From Candidatus Binatia bacterium (lineage in GTDB: Bacteria; Desulfobacterota; Binatia; Bin18): a stretch of DNA of 64,000 nt. Shown here piece by piece: positions 52,349 to 63,812 of this stretch. The stretch lies in assembly GCA_022820725.1 (NCBI GenBank), contig JAJEFA010000004.1:186001-250000 (forward strand), read 5' to 3'. Below the pieces are notes generated by a model. The model worked only from the letters and a program-made list of their open reading frames with translations. It made no database searches and was not told the DNA's origin. The position numbers were made by a program, and so were the translations under genes. Numbering within the stretch: the first letter of the stretch is position 1; every line of letters starts with the position of its first letter.

Positions 52349-52426
52349 CCCAAAACGAGCCTTTTGGTGCAGTAATTTGTAATACCGGGGTGAATCGGAA
52401 AGAGGAAAGATGCCGACATATCTTTT

Positions 52427-53842
52427 ATGGCGGACAACGTCATTTTATTCCTGAATGAGCAAACATACTTCATCTCGTCCATGGCTGCTAAAAAATCCTC
52501 CAACGCTTTGACCCAGGGTCGGACCAGGCGTGCTCTTCAGGTCGGCTCGCTTGCGACTGCGGTCAGCGGCAGCTATGCCTGGAACGCCCTGAAACAGCCC
52601 TTCAGGTCAGCTGATGAAAAAGAGCAGGAGCTGGTAGACCTGCATCTCAAAAACGCGCTGAAGATTGTGGAAGGCTCCCATGAACTCCGCGGCGCATTCA
52701 TGAAGCTGATTCAAATGCTGAGTATGCGCAGCGATCTCTTTCCGATGGAGGTCCTCGATATTCTCGCGGTCGTCCAGTCGTCCGTCCCGCCGATGGATTA
52801 TGAGCTCATCCGGACTCAGGTCGAAAGCGAGCTTGGCAAAGAGCCGGAGCAACTCTTTCGGCGCTTTGACAAAAAGGCCTTTGCCGCGGCCTCGCTTGGG
52901 CAGGTCCACCGGGCACAACTCCGGAGTGGCGCAGAGGTAGTTGTGAAGGTCCAATATCCGGGGGTTGACGAGACCGTGGAACAGGACCTTAAGAACCTGA
53001 AGGCGCTGCTCAGCGCCTTGACCCTCGTCCTCCGCGATGTCATGCGCCAGAACTTTGATGCGGCCGAGCTCTATCAGGAAATGGAGGAACGCTTACGAGA
53101 AGAGCTCGATTATGTCAACGAAGCAAACAATATTGCGATTTTTCAGCGTCTCTTCGCAGGAGATGACGAGGTCATCATTCCCCGTGTCTATCCGGATTTC
53201 TCCTCGCGGCGGGTCTTAACTCTGGAATTTATCGAGGGCTACCAATTTAACGATGTGTTAGCGCCCGGCGTTGACCGAGAGCTCAAGGACTGGGTGGCGG
53301 TGAAGTATTTTGAGATTACCTGGCGGCAGATTTGTTCTTTTGGGGTGCTCCATACTGATCCGCACCCTGGGAATTATCTGATTACCTACCATCCTAAGAT
53401 TGCCATATTGGACTTTGGCAGTGTACGTCTTTTCCCGGATGAGATTCGAGCCGGCTATCGGCGGTTGGCGCAAGCTATTTTAGAGCGAAACGAAACAACC
53501 ATGGCGCGGTGTTTTCTTGAACTCGGCTATCTTGATCCCGGTGATGATCCCGAGCCTCTTTTTCGGATCATGTATCTTATTTTTGAGCCTGTCCTGGAAG
53601 ACCGCGCCTATGATCCAGGTGATTTTCACGCGGTGGAGAAGGCCAGGGAGGTGACGAACATCAGCCTTCAGCATCGAATATTCAAGACACCTGGACACCG
53701 GCTCTTCTTAGTGCGGGCATTGCTTGGCCTTGAGTCGTACGTGCAGCAATTCGGGACGGTGACCAATTGGCACCGGATTTTCCGGCGGTGCGCGACAGCA
53801 GACTCAAAAACGAAAAGGCGGAAGAAATTGAAAAGGACTTGA
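52427..53842 (+). CDS. UbiB/ABC1 (AarF) atypical kinase-like protein
   Basis: 471 residues from ATG 52427; ATG 52481 (MAAKKSSNAL) is an equally possible start and neither has a clear ribosome site. ABC1 motifs: 'FMKLIQMLSMRSDLFP' (variant of the KxGQ helix; here Lys-Leu-Ile-Gln), 'AAASLGQVHRAQL' (Ala-rich loop), Lys in 'EVVVKVQYPG', 'HTDPHPGNYLI', 'AILDFGSVRLF'. UbiB proteins support ubiquinone or other isoprenoid-lipid metabolism through unusual ATPase activity. Soluble apart from weak hydrophobic segments. Confidence 0.88.
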   Translation: MADNVILFLNEQTYFISSMAAKKSSNALTQGRTRRALQVGSLATAVSGSYAWNALKQPFRSADEKEQELVDLHLKNALKIVEGSHELRGAFMKLIQMLSMRSDLFPMEVLDILAVVQSSVPPMDYELIRTQVESELGKEPEQLFRRFDKKAFAAASLGQVHRAQLRSGAEVVVKVQYPGVDETVEQDLKNLKALLSALTLVLRDVMRQNFDAAELYQEMEERLREELDYVNEANNIAIFQRLFAGDDEVIIPRVYPDFSSRRVLTLEFIEGYQFNDVLAPGVDRELKDWVAVKYFEITWRQICSFGVLHTDPHPGNYLITYHPKIAILDFGSVRLFPDEIRAGYRRLAQAILERNETTMARCFLELGYLDPGDDPEPLFRIMYLIFEPVLEDRAYDPGDFHAVEKAREVTNISLQHRIFKTPGHRLFLVRALLGLESYVQQFGTVTNWHRIFRRCATADSKTKRRKKLKRT

Positions 53843-53957
53843 CGGAGCTTAGGACGACTCGCGAGGCCCAACAGCATGGTCGCCAACGGACGTTACCCCT
53901 TCACACCCTTGTCGTCCTCGAGAATATAGCAGCGGAGAATCGAGAGTGAGGATTTCC

Positions 53958-56258
<2,301 letters not shown>

Positions 56259-56312
56259 TTGCGGTTAGCGTTGCTCCCGCCCTGTGAAGAATAAACATCA
56301 GGAGCCCTCGGG

Positions 56313-58358
56313 CTACCCTTGGGAGAGTGGAGTTGCCTGAGCTTCCTGCTGGAGCCGGGTCATGTCCTCTCTCGGGCCAGCCAGGATGAGCGTATCGTCC
56401 TCCCGGAGGGGCTGGTCCGGCTGGGGGAGACGGTCTTCATAGCCGGACGCCGTCGTGTTACGGATGGCCAGCACGGTTATGCCATAGCGGACACGCAGGT
56501 CCAGTTCCTGCAGGGTTTTCTCCCGAAAAGGAGCCGGGACCGGCAGGGCCATGATCGTATATTGGGACGGCATCGCCAGCGTTCCTTCGTCCTGCGCAGT
56601 CGGGTCCGGCAGCGTCCCGAGAAATTCTTTGCGCAGGACCTCTCGGTCATAGACCTCAAGCAGGTCGGTCTGGGTGACCACGCCAATTACCTGGGTACTG
56701 GTTGTATCCGCTGTGACCGGGAGGCAATCGAGCTGGGTCTCACGGAATTTGCGTAAACATTCTGACAGGGGTTCGTGCATATGGGCGACAGTGTGGACCG
56801 GACGTGCCATGTCACGTGCAACGACGAGGCCATCGAGCCCCCCTTCGTTGAGGAAGGTTTTTATGTCGTGTAACGAAATCACACCGGTGAGTTGGTCGCC
56901 GGGGCTGACGGTATAGTAGTATGGATCGGGTGAGCCGAGTACGCGGCTCACGACCTGTTGAAACGCCGTATCGTCCGCTAGCGTCGGGGCCGGAGTATGC
57001 ATGACATCCGCGACCTGAAAGGAACGCATCACGGTCTCTTCCCGGCCCAATGAGAGGGAAACGCCCCGGCGAGCGAGTTTGAGCGTGTAAATCGAGTGGG
57101 GGTGGAGATAGCGCGCCGTCACGGTACTCAGGGTGCATGCAATCATAACGGGAAGAATAATTTGGTACCCATCGGTTAACTCAAACAGCATCAGAATGGC
57201 GGTCACCGGTGCGTGCGTTGTCCCGGCAACAACCGCACCCATACCAATCATGGCATAGGCTGCCGGCGTGGCGGTAATGTCTGGAAAGACGAAGTGGACG
57301 AGTTGTCCGAAGAGTCCCCCTGCGACCACACCAAGAAAGAGCGACGGCGAGAAAATCCCCCCTGAAGCGCCGGACCCCAACGTTGTGCAGGTTGCGAGGA
57401 GCTTGAGCAAAAAGAGGAAGATCAGCATCTGCCATGCGGTGGTCTCATGCAGGAGACGAGACATGGCTTCAAAGCCCGTCCCATATACTTCCGGTGCGAT
57501 AAGCAGCAGCCCCCCCACACACAGACCACCAACGATTGTTCTGGAAAAGGGCGGCAGCGGGCTGCGTTCAAACAGGTCTTCGCTTTTATACAGCGCCCAG
57601 ATAAACACCACGGCCACCAAGCCCATCAGCATGCCGAGTACGGCGTACAGCGGGACCTCCCCGTAGTGAACCAAGGTATACTCCGGGACGATAAAGGCGG
57701 GTGCATCTCCGAGATAGGCCCGGGAGACGGCGGTGGCGAGCACCGAGGAGAGCACGATGGGCGCGAACGTCGGAATGGAAAAATTTCCCAGAATCACTTC
57801 GAGCGCGAAAAACGCTCCGGCAATCGGCGCATTAAAGGTGGCGGCAATACCGCCTGCTGCCCCACAGCCGACCAGGGTCCGGATGCGTTCAGGGGAGAGA
57901 CGGAGGATTTGTCCGAACGTCGAGCCTAAAGCCGACCCGATTTGGATGACCGGACCTTCTCGGCCGGTCGAGCCGCCCGTACCAATGGTTACCGCAGAGG
58001 CCAGTGCTTTGGCGAAGGCCACTCGTGCGCGCATCATCCCGCCATGCAGCGCCACGGCTTCCATGACCTCAGGGACGCCATGGCCTTTGGCCTCAACCGC
58101 CCACTTATAGACGATCGGAGCAACCAGGGCTCCACCAAGGGCCGGCAGCACGACTTTCCAATACCACGGCAGGGTCGGGAGAACCGAAAGAGGTGAATCG
58201 CCACCAAGGGCAATCCGTTGGACCAAATGGAGCAGTTCGTGAAAGGCAATGGCCGCAACGCCGACCAGCAGACCGACGCCGCAGGCCAAGGCAATGGTAA
58301 GCCCCTCTCGGCCGGTTTGGAGCAGGTCTGTGAGGTATTTATACCAGGCGCTCAGCAT
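56313..58358 (-). CDS. ClC chloride channel/transporter with CBS and TrkA-C domains, copy A
   Basis: 681 residues. ClC core (~1-430): 'KGHGVPEVMEAVALHGG' at the Cl- site (His where Ser is usual), gating Glu in 'GREGPVIQIG', 'GSGASGGIFSPSLFLG', Tyr in 'GYQIILPVMI'. The position equivalent to the proton-transfer Glu203 of E. coli ClC is Val ('FALEVILGNF'), as in true channels. Two CBS domains (~450-580) and a TrkA-C domain (~590-670; 'LDLRVRYGITVLAIRN') follow. Likely regulated anion conduction in the inner membrane. Located 66 bases downstream of copy B on the same strand. Confidence 0.92.
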   Translation of the reverse strand: MLSAWYKYLTDLLQTGREGLTIALACGVGLLVGVAAIAFHELLHLVQRIALGGDSPLSVLPTLPWYWKVVLPALGGALVAPIVYKWAVEAKGHGVPEVMEAVALHGGMMRARVAFAKALASAVTIGTGGSTGREGPVIQIGSALGSTFGQILRLSPERIRTLVGCGAAGGIAATFNAPIAGAFFALEVILGNFSIPTFAPIVLSSVLATAVSRAYLGDAPAFIVPEYTLVHYGEVPLYAVLGMLMGLVAVVFIWALYKSEDLFERSPLPPFSRTIVGGLCVGGLLLIAPEVYGTGFEAMSRLLHETTAWQMLIFLFLLKLLATCTTLGSGASGGIFSPSLFLGVVAGGLFGQLVHFVFPDITATPAAYAMIGMGAVVAGTTHAPVTAILMLFELTDGYQIILPVMIACTLSTVTARYLHPHSIYTLKLARRGVSLSLGREETVMRSFQVADVMHTPAPTLADDTAFQQVVSRVLGSPDPYYYTVSPGDQLTGVISLHDIKTFLNEGGLDGLVVARDMARPVHTVAHMHEPLSECLRKFRETQLDCLPVTADTTSTQVIGVVTQTDLLEVYDREVLRKEFLGTLPDPTAQDEGTLAMPSQYTIMALPVPAPFREKTLQELDLRVRYGITVLAIRNTTASGYEDRLPQPDQPLREDDTLILAGPREDMTRLQQEAQATPLSQG

Positions 58359-58424
58359 GGTTCCGATATCTGAAAAGGGTTTGGGGTGTGTCGTTTGTAC
58401 ACATGATGTGCCCTCAGGGCCAGC

Positions 58425-60410
58425 CTATGATCTCCGTGCTTGAGTTCTCTCCTCTGTGATCTCGGTTAATCGATGCAGGTGTTCGGCACGGCCAACAAGT
58501 ACGAGAGAGTCCTCCTGGCGTAAGGGGGTGTCGGGGTCGGGGAGTTCGTCCGGGCTGTGGAAACCGCCACGACGGACTGCGATAGCCGTCACATTAAACC
58601 GACGGCGCAACTGAGACTCGCCCAGTGTTTTCCCAATAAGCGGCGGGGGGACATGCATGATTTCGACGATATATTCATGCGGCAGATGAACCTGTTGGTG
58701 GACCATTTCTGTGAGTGCTTCGGAACGGAGGCTGACGCCGAGGTATTCGTTGCGCAGGATTTCTCGATTATAGAGGTCCAGCACATCGTGCCGCGAGACA
58801 ATCCCCTCTAATTTCTGATCAGCCGAAAGAACGGGCAAATACTCTTGTTCACTCAAACTGAACTTTTCAAGACAGCGGGCCAGCGTTTCTTGAGCGGTAG
58901 TGACCGCGTCCGGCGGTCGGGCCAGGTCAACCGCCACGACGAGCGGTGCCAGAGTGTCATCCTGAAGAGTGGCCTTTATGTCGTGAATGGAGATGATCCC
59001 GAGCAGGTGCTGGTTCCGGTCAACCACAAAGCTCAACGGCAGCGTGCTGGCCAGGAAATGGTCCATGACCTCGGGGAAGGGGGCTCCTTCTCTGAAAGTC
59101 GGCGGCTCCGGGCGCATGACCTGTCCTACGGTAAACCCCTGCATCAGGGTTTGTTCGCGCCGCCTGATATCAATACCGCGCCGTAAGAGCTGTAAGGTAT
59201 AAATCGACTCTTCCCGAAAGAGTTTGGCCACTACCGTGCTCACCGTACAACTGACCATCAGTGGCAGGATAATGTTATAGTCGGCGGTAATCTCGAAGAG
59301 CAGCAGAAAAGCGGTAATCGGACAGTGGACCACGCTGGCCAGGAAGGCGGCCATGCCGACGAGGGCGTAACCGCCGCTCGGGCCGGTAATCGCGGGAAAG
59401 GCCGCGCCGACGATCACGCCACACAGACTGCCCAATACGGCACCGAGGTAGAGCGCCGGGAAAAAAAGTCCGCCCGAGCCACCCGACGCCAGGGTCAGGC
59501 TGGTGGCCCCTATTTTGATGGGGAAGAGCAGCAGTAAATATGACCAGTCCAGGCCACCCCGCAGAATGATATCCATGGTGCCGTGGCCCGTACCGTACAC
59601 ATGCGGGGCAATCAGAATCAGGCAGCCAACCAGGAATCCGCCCAGCGCCGGTTTGATCGTTTCAGGCAGGGTGATTTGTTCGGCTCCTTTTTCCAGTCGA
59701 TCCAGGATGAACATAAAGGCCAGACCGCCAAGACCACAGACAATGCCGAGTCCGAGATAGAAGGGCAGCTCCCAGGCACTCAGCAGCGCATAGGCGGGGA
59801 CCACAAACGCGGGATGATCGCCAAAATAAGACCGGCTCACAACCGTGGCCAGGACGGAGGACAACATTACGGGGCCAAAGGCCGGCATGGCGAAATTGCC
59901 GATCACGACCTCAAGCGCAAAAAAGGCACCGGCAATCGGCGCATTAAAAGCCGCTGCAATGCCGCCCGCTACGCCACAGCCCGCCAAGGTCGGCAACCGA
60001 TTGGGGGGCACTTTGAGCAATTGGCCGAGAAGCGAGCCCAGCGAGGCGCCAATATGGACGATGGGACCCTCGCGACCGACTGAGCCGCCAGAACCAATAG
60101 TGAGGGCAGAAGAAACGGATTTGGACAGGGCCGTCTGCCAGCGGAACTTGCCGTTCCCCAAGGCGACCGACTCAATGACTTCCGGGACGCCGTGTCCTTG
60201 CGCGTCTCGCGAACGAAAAAAAGCGACCAGCCCGACCGCCAGTCCGCCGAGTGTGGGAACTAGAAGAATCCGATACCAGGGTAACTCGGGAAGCACGTGG
60301 AGCGGCCGGTCGTCTGAATTCAGCGCAACACCCTGGACCAGATGAATCAGCGCGTCGTACAGAATGGCGCCACAGCCGGTGATAATGCCTACGGCGCAGG
60401 CCTGCGCCAT
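58425..60410 (-). CDS. ClC chloride channel/transporter with CBS and TrkA-C domains, copy B
   Basis: 661 residues from ATG 60410. Same domain order as copy A: 'QGHGVPEVIESVALGNG', 'GREGPIVHIG', Val at the Glu203-equivalent ('FALEVVIGNF'), 'GSGGLFFPALYLGA', 'YNIILPLMVSC', two CBS domains and a TrkA-C domain. The frame continues upstream for 22 more codons that align with the N-terminus of copy A ('RQQLNRIQPFSI' against 'LTDLLQTGREGL'), back to a TAG; the only start-like codon there is ATT at 60476. So the protein may begin further upstream at a rare start, or have lost its first codon. Confidence 0.9.
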   Translation of the reverse strand: MAQACAVGIITGCGAILYDALIHLVQGVALNSDDRPLHVLPELPWYRILLVPTLGGLAVGLVAFFRSRDAQGHGVPEVIESVALGNGKFRWQTALSKSVSSALTIGSGGSVGREGPIVHIGASLGSLLGQLLKVPPNRLPTLAGCGVAGGIAAAFNAPIAGAFFALEVVIGNFAMPAFGPVMLSSVLATVVSRSYFGDHPAFVVPAYALLSAWELPFYLGLGIVCGLGGLAFMFILDRLEKGAEQITLPETIKPALGGFLVGCLILIAPHVYGTGHGTMDIILRGGLDWSYLLLLFPIKIGATSLTLASGGSGGLFFPALYLGAVLGSLCGVIVGAAFPAITGPSGGYALVGMAAFLASVVHCPITAFLLLFEITADYNIILPLMVSCTVSTVVAKLFREESIYTLQLLRRGIDIRRREQTLMQGFTVGQVMRPEPPTFREGAPFPEVMDHFLASTLPLSFVVDRNQHLLGIISIHDIKATLQDDTLAPLVVAVDLARPPDAVTTAQETLARCLEKFSLSEQEYLPVLSADQKLEGIVSRHDVLDLYNREILRNEYLGVSLRSEALTEMVHQQVHLPHEYIVEIMHVPPPLIGKTLGESQLRRRFNVTAIAVRRGGFHSPDELPDPDTPLRQEDSLVLVGRAEHLHRLTEITEERTQARRS

Positions 60411-60546
60411 AATGGAAAACGGTTGGATACGGTTGAGCTGCTGGCGAATATGGGCGGGGAGAGCAAGACGTGGAATGTGCGTACGCTACCTCTTTCTTGG
60501 GGGTTCCAGGACGGCGACCCGGTCCTGCCGCCCTGGATGCCGTACC

Positions 60547-61332
60547 TCACTCAGGCAGGCCAAACATCCGGGAGAGCGCCCGGACCTCATCCTTCCGCCA
60601 CGGAAGCGGTGCGGGCTCCTGTATCATTTTATCCTGTTTGAGCTGCTCAACGACGGCCGGGTCACGTTGCATTGGCACGCCATATTCTCCCTCAAAATAC
60701 AGGCTTTCAAGCGCGGGACGCGGCCGTTGTCCACCCGCCTCCCAGGATTCGGCCGGGTAGCCGATAAGCATGGCGTAGAGCGGCATGAAATGGTCCGGCA
60801 CCTTGAATATCGCTTTGGCCTTTTCTGCGTTAAATGCGGTCAGCAGGGCACCCAGTCCTTCGTCAAACGCCGTCAGCAGGGCTTGATTCATCGCCACTCC
60901 GCTATCCATGGAAACCGCAATGGGATTAATATTGGGGTCCTTTGAAATCGGATCTAAAATCTGCGCCCAGACGGTCTCCTCAATGAATTTATGGCTCCAC
61001 CCGTGGGTGGGATTGAGGGCGCCGACATCGAAGAGTTCCTTGAGGGTCTGTCCATGGCTTTCCTGAATCGCGTTGAGGTTGCCGTAGAAGTAGATATGCA
61101 CCGGGGCCATGTCGAGCTGGAGCGTCGTTGTGGGAACCTTGAGCGCTTCCAGGTCTTCAGGCGCGAGTTTATCGCGTTCCACAACGATAGCTCGGAGAAA
61201 TGAAGCATTGACCGCACAGGACGAAAGCCGCGTCGCCTCCATAATAGTTTGAATTTTTTCCCGCTCAACCGGACGGTAGGGGAGGAAGTAGCGAATAGAG
61301 CGACGCCGGCCAATGACTTCTTTAAATTCCAT
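60547..61332 (-). CDS. nitroreductase-family protein
   Basis: 261 residues. 'MEFKEVIGRRRSIRYFLPYRPVEREKI' in parts is the typical FMN-phosphate-binding start; 'NPINPIAVSMDSGVAMNQAL'-like 'NINPIAVSMDSGVAMNQALL', 'GLGALLTAFN' and 'VPDHFMPLYAMLIGYPAESW' complete the fold. Dimeric FMN enzymes of this family reduce nitro groups, quinones or perform dehalogenation or dehydrogenation. Divergent from rpsU. The extended C-terminal arm (~50 residues after the fold) is longer than in NfsB. Confidence 0.88.
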   Translation of the reverse strand: MEFKEVIGRRRSIRYFLPYRPVEREKIQTIMEATRLSSCAVNASFLRAIVVERDKLAPEDLEALKVPTTTLQLDMAPVHIYFYGNLNAIQESHGQTLKELFDVGALNPTHGWSHKFIEETVWAQILDPISKDPNINPIAVSMDSGVAMNQALLTAFDEGLGALLTAFNAEKAKAIFKVPDHFMPLYAMLIGYPAESWEAGGQRPRPALESLYFEGEYGVPMQRDPAVVEQLKQDKMIQEPAPLPWRKDEVRALSRMFGLPE

Positions 61333-61500
61333 GAAACAGACCTCCTTGAATGCGGCTGTGGGGCCTCCTTAGCGTAGGGGCGGTTTGCCTGTCAAGGCCG
61401 TAAGTCCTTCAATCCCTTGACTTTCTGGGGGAAATCCCTAAGCTGGGCAAAGGAGCGATCCAACACAGAATCCCCAGTTGGGAGGGGGTGAGTCAGCCGT

Positions 61501-61698
61501 ATGGCAGGTGTACGAGTCAAAGAGAACGAGCCCATTGAAAGTGCTATTCGCCGTTTTAAGAAGCAGTGTGAAAAGGCCGGTATTCTGCAAGAGTTGAAAA
61601 AACGCGAACACTACGAGAAGCCCAGTGTCCGTCGTAAGCGCAAGGCCATTGCCGCACGAAAACGTGCGTTACGCCGCGCAAGTCGATCGATGTATTAA
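61501..61698 (+). CDS. rpsU: 30S ribosomal protein S21
   Basis: 65 residues. '[20 protein letters not shown]' followed by '[20 protein letters not shown]' and a basic end '[17 protein letters not shown]' is S21. It binds near the anti-Shine-Dalgarno region of 16S rRNA. GGGAGGGGG precedes the start by about 10 bases. It is followed by a strong terminator and then dnaG, the classical macromolecular-synthesis order. Confidence 0.97.
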   Translation: MAGVRVKENEPIESAIRRFKKQCEKAGILQELKKREHYEKPSVRRKRKAIAARKRALRRASRSMY

Positions 61699-61736
61699 GC
61701 CGATGTGTCGCATTGCTTGAGAGATAACGGACTGAG

Positions 61737-61770
61737 AAACACCCACTTGAATAAGGTGGGTGTTTTCTTT
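61737..61770 (+). terminator. rho-independent terminator/attenuator between rpsU and dnaG
   Basis: AAACACCCAC (61737-61746) pairs with GTGGGTGTTT (61756-61765) around a 9-base loop, followed by TCTTTTTC. This is a textbook terminator. In the rpsU-dnaG arrangement it lowers primase expression relative to S21. Confidence 0.88.
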
Positions 61771-61807
61771 TTCAGCGCTTTTCCCCTCAGTGATGCGCAG
61801 GATCGCT

Positions 61808-63634
61808 ATGGCATACAAAATCCCCGAAGAGACCCTGACCGAGATTCGCTCCCGAATCAGTATCGTCGAAGTGATTTCCGTCTATGTCTCTCTGCGCAAA
61901 GCGGGAAAGAACTATACCGGTCTGTGTCCGTTCCACGAGGAAAAGACGCCATCGTTCAGCGTCAACGACGAGCGTGGTTTTTTTCACTGTTTTGGCTGTG
62001 GGGAAGGGGGGAACGCGTTCACTTTTTTATGCCGGCTTGAAGGTATCTCCTTTCCGGAAGCCGTCAAACGCCTGGCGGCCAAGGCCGGGGTCTCGCTGCC
62101 ACAGGCGCCCGACGACCCGCAGGCGCGGGAGCAGGACCGCCTCTACCGGCTGACGAGTCTGGCCAAAACCTACTTCCGCCATCGCCTGCTTGATGAGAAG
62201 GTCGGCGCTATGGCTCAGCGCTATCTGGCCGAGCGTGGTATCCCCATGGACGTGGCTGAGCGCTTTCAGCTTGGTTATGCGCCTAACGGCTGGAACGGCC
62301 TGGTTCGTTTTCTTGCTAACCGGAAAGCGCCCCTGGACAAGGCTGTCGCGTTGGGGCTGATCGGCGAACGCAGCGGACGGGACGAACGGAGCAGACCGGG
62401 GGCCAACCAGTGGTACGACAAATTCCGCCACCGCCTCATATTTCCGATTACCGATGTGACCGGCCGACCAGTCGGATTCGGTGGTCGACTCCTGCCTGAC
62501 CCGCAGCGAGATGCGGGCAGAGAGCGGCCGCAGCCCAAATATCTCAACTCGCCCGAGTCGGCCTTGTATAAGAAAGGGTCGCTGCTGTACGGCCTTTTCC
62601 AGGCCAAAGAGCCTATTCGAGAGACCGGCCGGGTACTTGTGGTTGAAGGCTATACCGACCTCATTTCGCTCGTACAACGCGGCTTTCGCGAGACCGTTGC
62701 CGTGCTTGGGACCGCCCTGACCCTGGAGCAATTACGCCTGCTCAAACGCTTCTCGACAGACATTTATATTTTTTTTGACGGTGATGACGCTGGCCGCCGG
62801 GCCGCGACCCGGGCATTTCCGCTGTGCGTTGAAGCCGGACTGACGGGACGCGGGGTTTTCCTGCCTCAGGGCGAAGACCCGGACTCGTTCGGACAAGCGC
62901 ATGGGCGGGAGGGGCTCGAAGAATTGATCGACACGGCCTCGCCACTGGAGGAATTCTATTTTACACAACACGCCCCGCCCCCTGAGGCATCGGCCTTTCA
63001 GCGCGCCCAGGCGGCGAAAGAAGCGGTCGCTGTCTTATCATCCATGACCGACACCATGGCCAGGGGGGCGCTGTTGACGCAGGTGGCGCAGCGTTTTGGC
63101 GTCAGTGAAGAAGAACTTCGCCGGCTCCGACCGGACCGGGCTCCCCGGCCCGCGGCGCGCTCTTCCGACCAGCAGGCGACCGGGCAGGGCGGCTCCCCCG
63201 CCTCGGCCGAACTGGAATTGATTCAACTCATGCTCGTGGACCGGCGGGTCGCGACACATGTTTGTGAGCGGAACCTGATCCCCGCCTTTCAGGAGTGGGG
63301 TGAGGTCGCCGCGGATATCGCCCAAGCCTGGCAGCAGCAGGCCGACCATACGCCGCAAACTGGCCGGGCCAGTATCGACATTGGAGCCTTTCTCGACCGA
63401 TTACCGAAACGGGTAGCCGACCATGTCTCGAAAATGTTGACTGAAGAAGCATCTGAAGAATCCGCGGCGACCCAGGAGCAACTGATGTGGGACTGCATGG
63501 AGAAAATCCAGCAGGTGCAACACAAGTCCAAGCGCGTCCGGCTTCAGCGAGAAATTCGGGATGCGGAGTTGCGCGGAGATGACGCCGGAGTGCGCCAGCG
63601 GCTGGAAGCCCTGCGCGCATTAGGGAGGTCGTAG
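61808..63634 (+). CDS. dnaG: DNA primase
   Basis: 608 residues from ATG 61808, with AGGA six bases ahead; the open frame upstream crosses the terminator. CHC2 zinc finger 'CPFHEEKTPSFSVNDERGFF' then 'HCFGCG'; RNA-polymerase domain 'EGYTDLISLVQRGFRETVAV', Toprim 'LGTALTLEQLRLLKRF' and 'YIFFDGDDAGRRAATRAF'; C-terminal DnaB-interaction domain of about 150 residues. Makes RNA primers for replication. rpoD does not follow, unlike in the full operon; a tRNA comes next. Confidence 0.97.
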   Translation: MAYKIPEETLTEIRSRISIVEVISVYVSLRKAGKNYTGLCPFHEEKTPSFSVNDERGFFHCFGCGEGGNAFTFLCRLEGISFPEAVKRLAAKAGVSLPQAPDDPQAREQDRLYRLTSLAKTYFRHRLLDEKVGAMAQRYLAERGIPMDVAERFQLGYAPNGWNGLVRFLANRKAPLDKAVALGLIGERSGRDERSRPGANQWYDKFRHRLIFPITDVTGRPVGFGGRLLPDPQRDAGRERPQPKYLNSPESALYKKGSLLYGLFQAKEPIRETGRVLVVEGYTDLISLVQRGFRETVAVLGTALTLEQLRLLKRFSTDIYIFFDGDDAGRRAATRAFPLCVEAGLTGRGVFLPQGEDPDSFGQAHGREGLEELIDTASPLEEFYFTQHAPPPEASAFQRAQAAKEAVAVLSSMTDTMARGALLTQVAQRFGVSEEELRRLRPDRAPRPAARSSDQQATGQGGSPASAELELIQLMLVDRRVATHVCERNLIPAFQEWGEVAADIAQAWQQQADHTPQTGRASIDIGAFLDRLPKRVADHVSKMLTEEASEESAATQEQLMWDCMEKIQQVQHKSKRVRLQREIRDAELRGDDAGVRQRLEALRALGRS

Positions 63635-63683
63635 GAAAACGGCGAGGAGCATGGTATACAAGGGGCCGCTGAGGCAAGCAGAT

Positions 63684-63757
63684 GGGCCCATAGCTCAGTT
63701 GGTTAGAGCGACCGGCTCATAACCGGTTGGTCCCAGGTTCGAGTCCTGGTGGGCCCA
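63684..63757 (+). tRNA. tRNA with CAU anticodon (Ile2 or elongator Met)
   Basis: 74 bases forming a full cloverleaf: acceptor GGGCCCA/TGGGCCC, D arm 'AGCTCAGTTGGTTAGAGCG', anticodon stem ACCGG/CCGGT with loop CTCATAA (anticodon CAT at 63718-63720), T arm 'CCAGGTTCGAGTCCTGG'. The acceptor starts with a paired G1-C72, so it is not the initiator tRNA. Elongator Met and lysidine-modified Ile2 cannot be told apart safely by eye. CCA is not encoded. Confidence 0.93.
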
Positions 63758-63812
63758 TGCAGGACGGAGGGGGCCTCTCCCCACGAGAGTCGGATGTGAA
63801 AGGAGGTCATCA

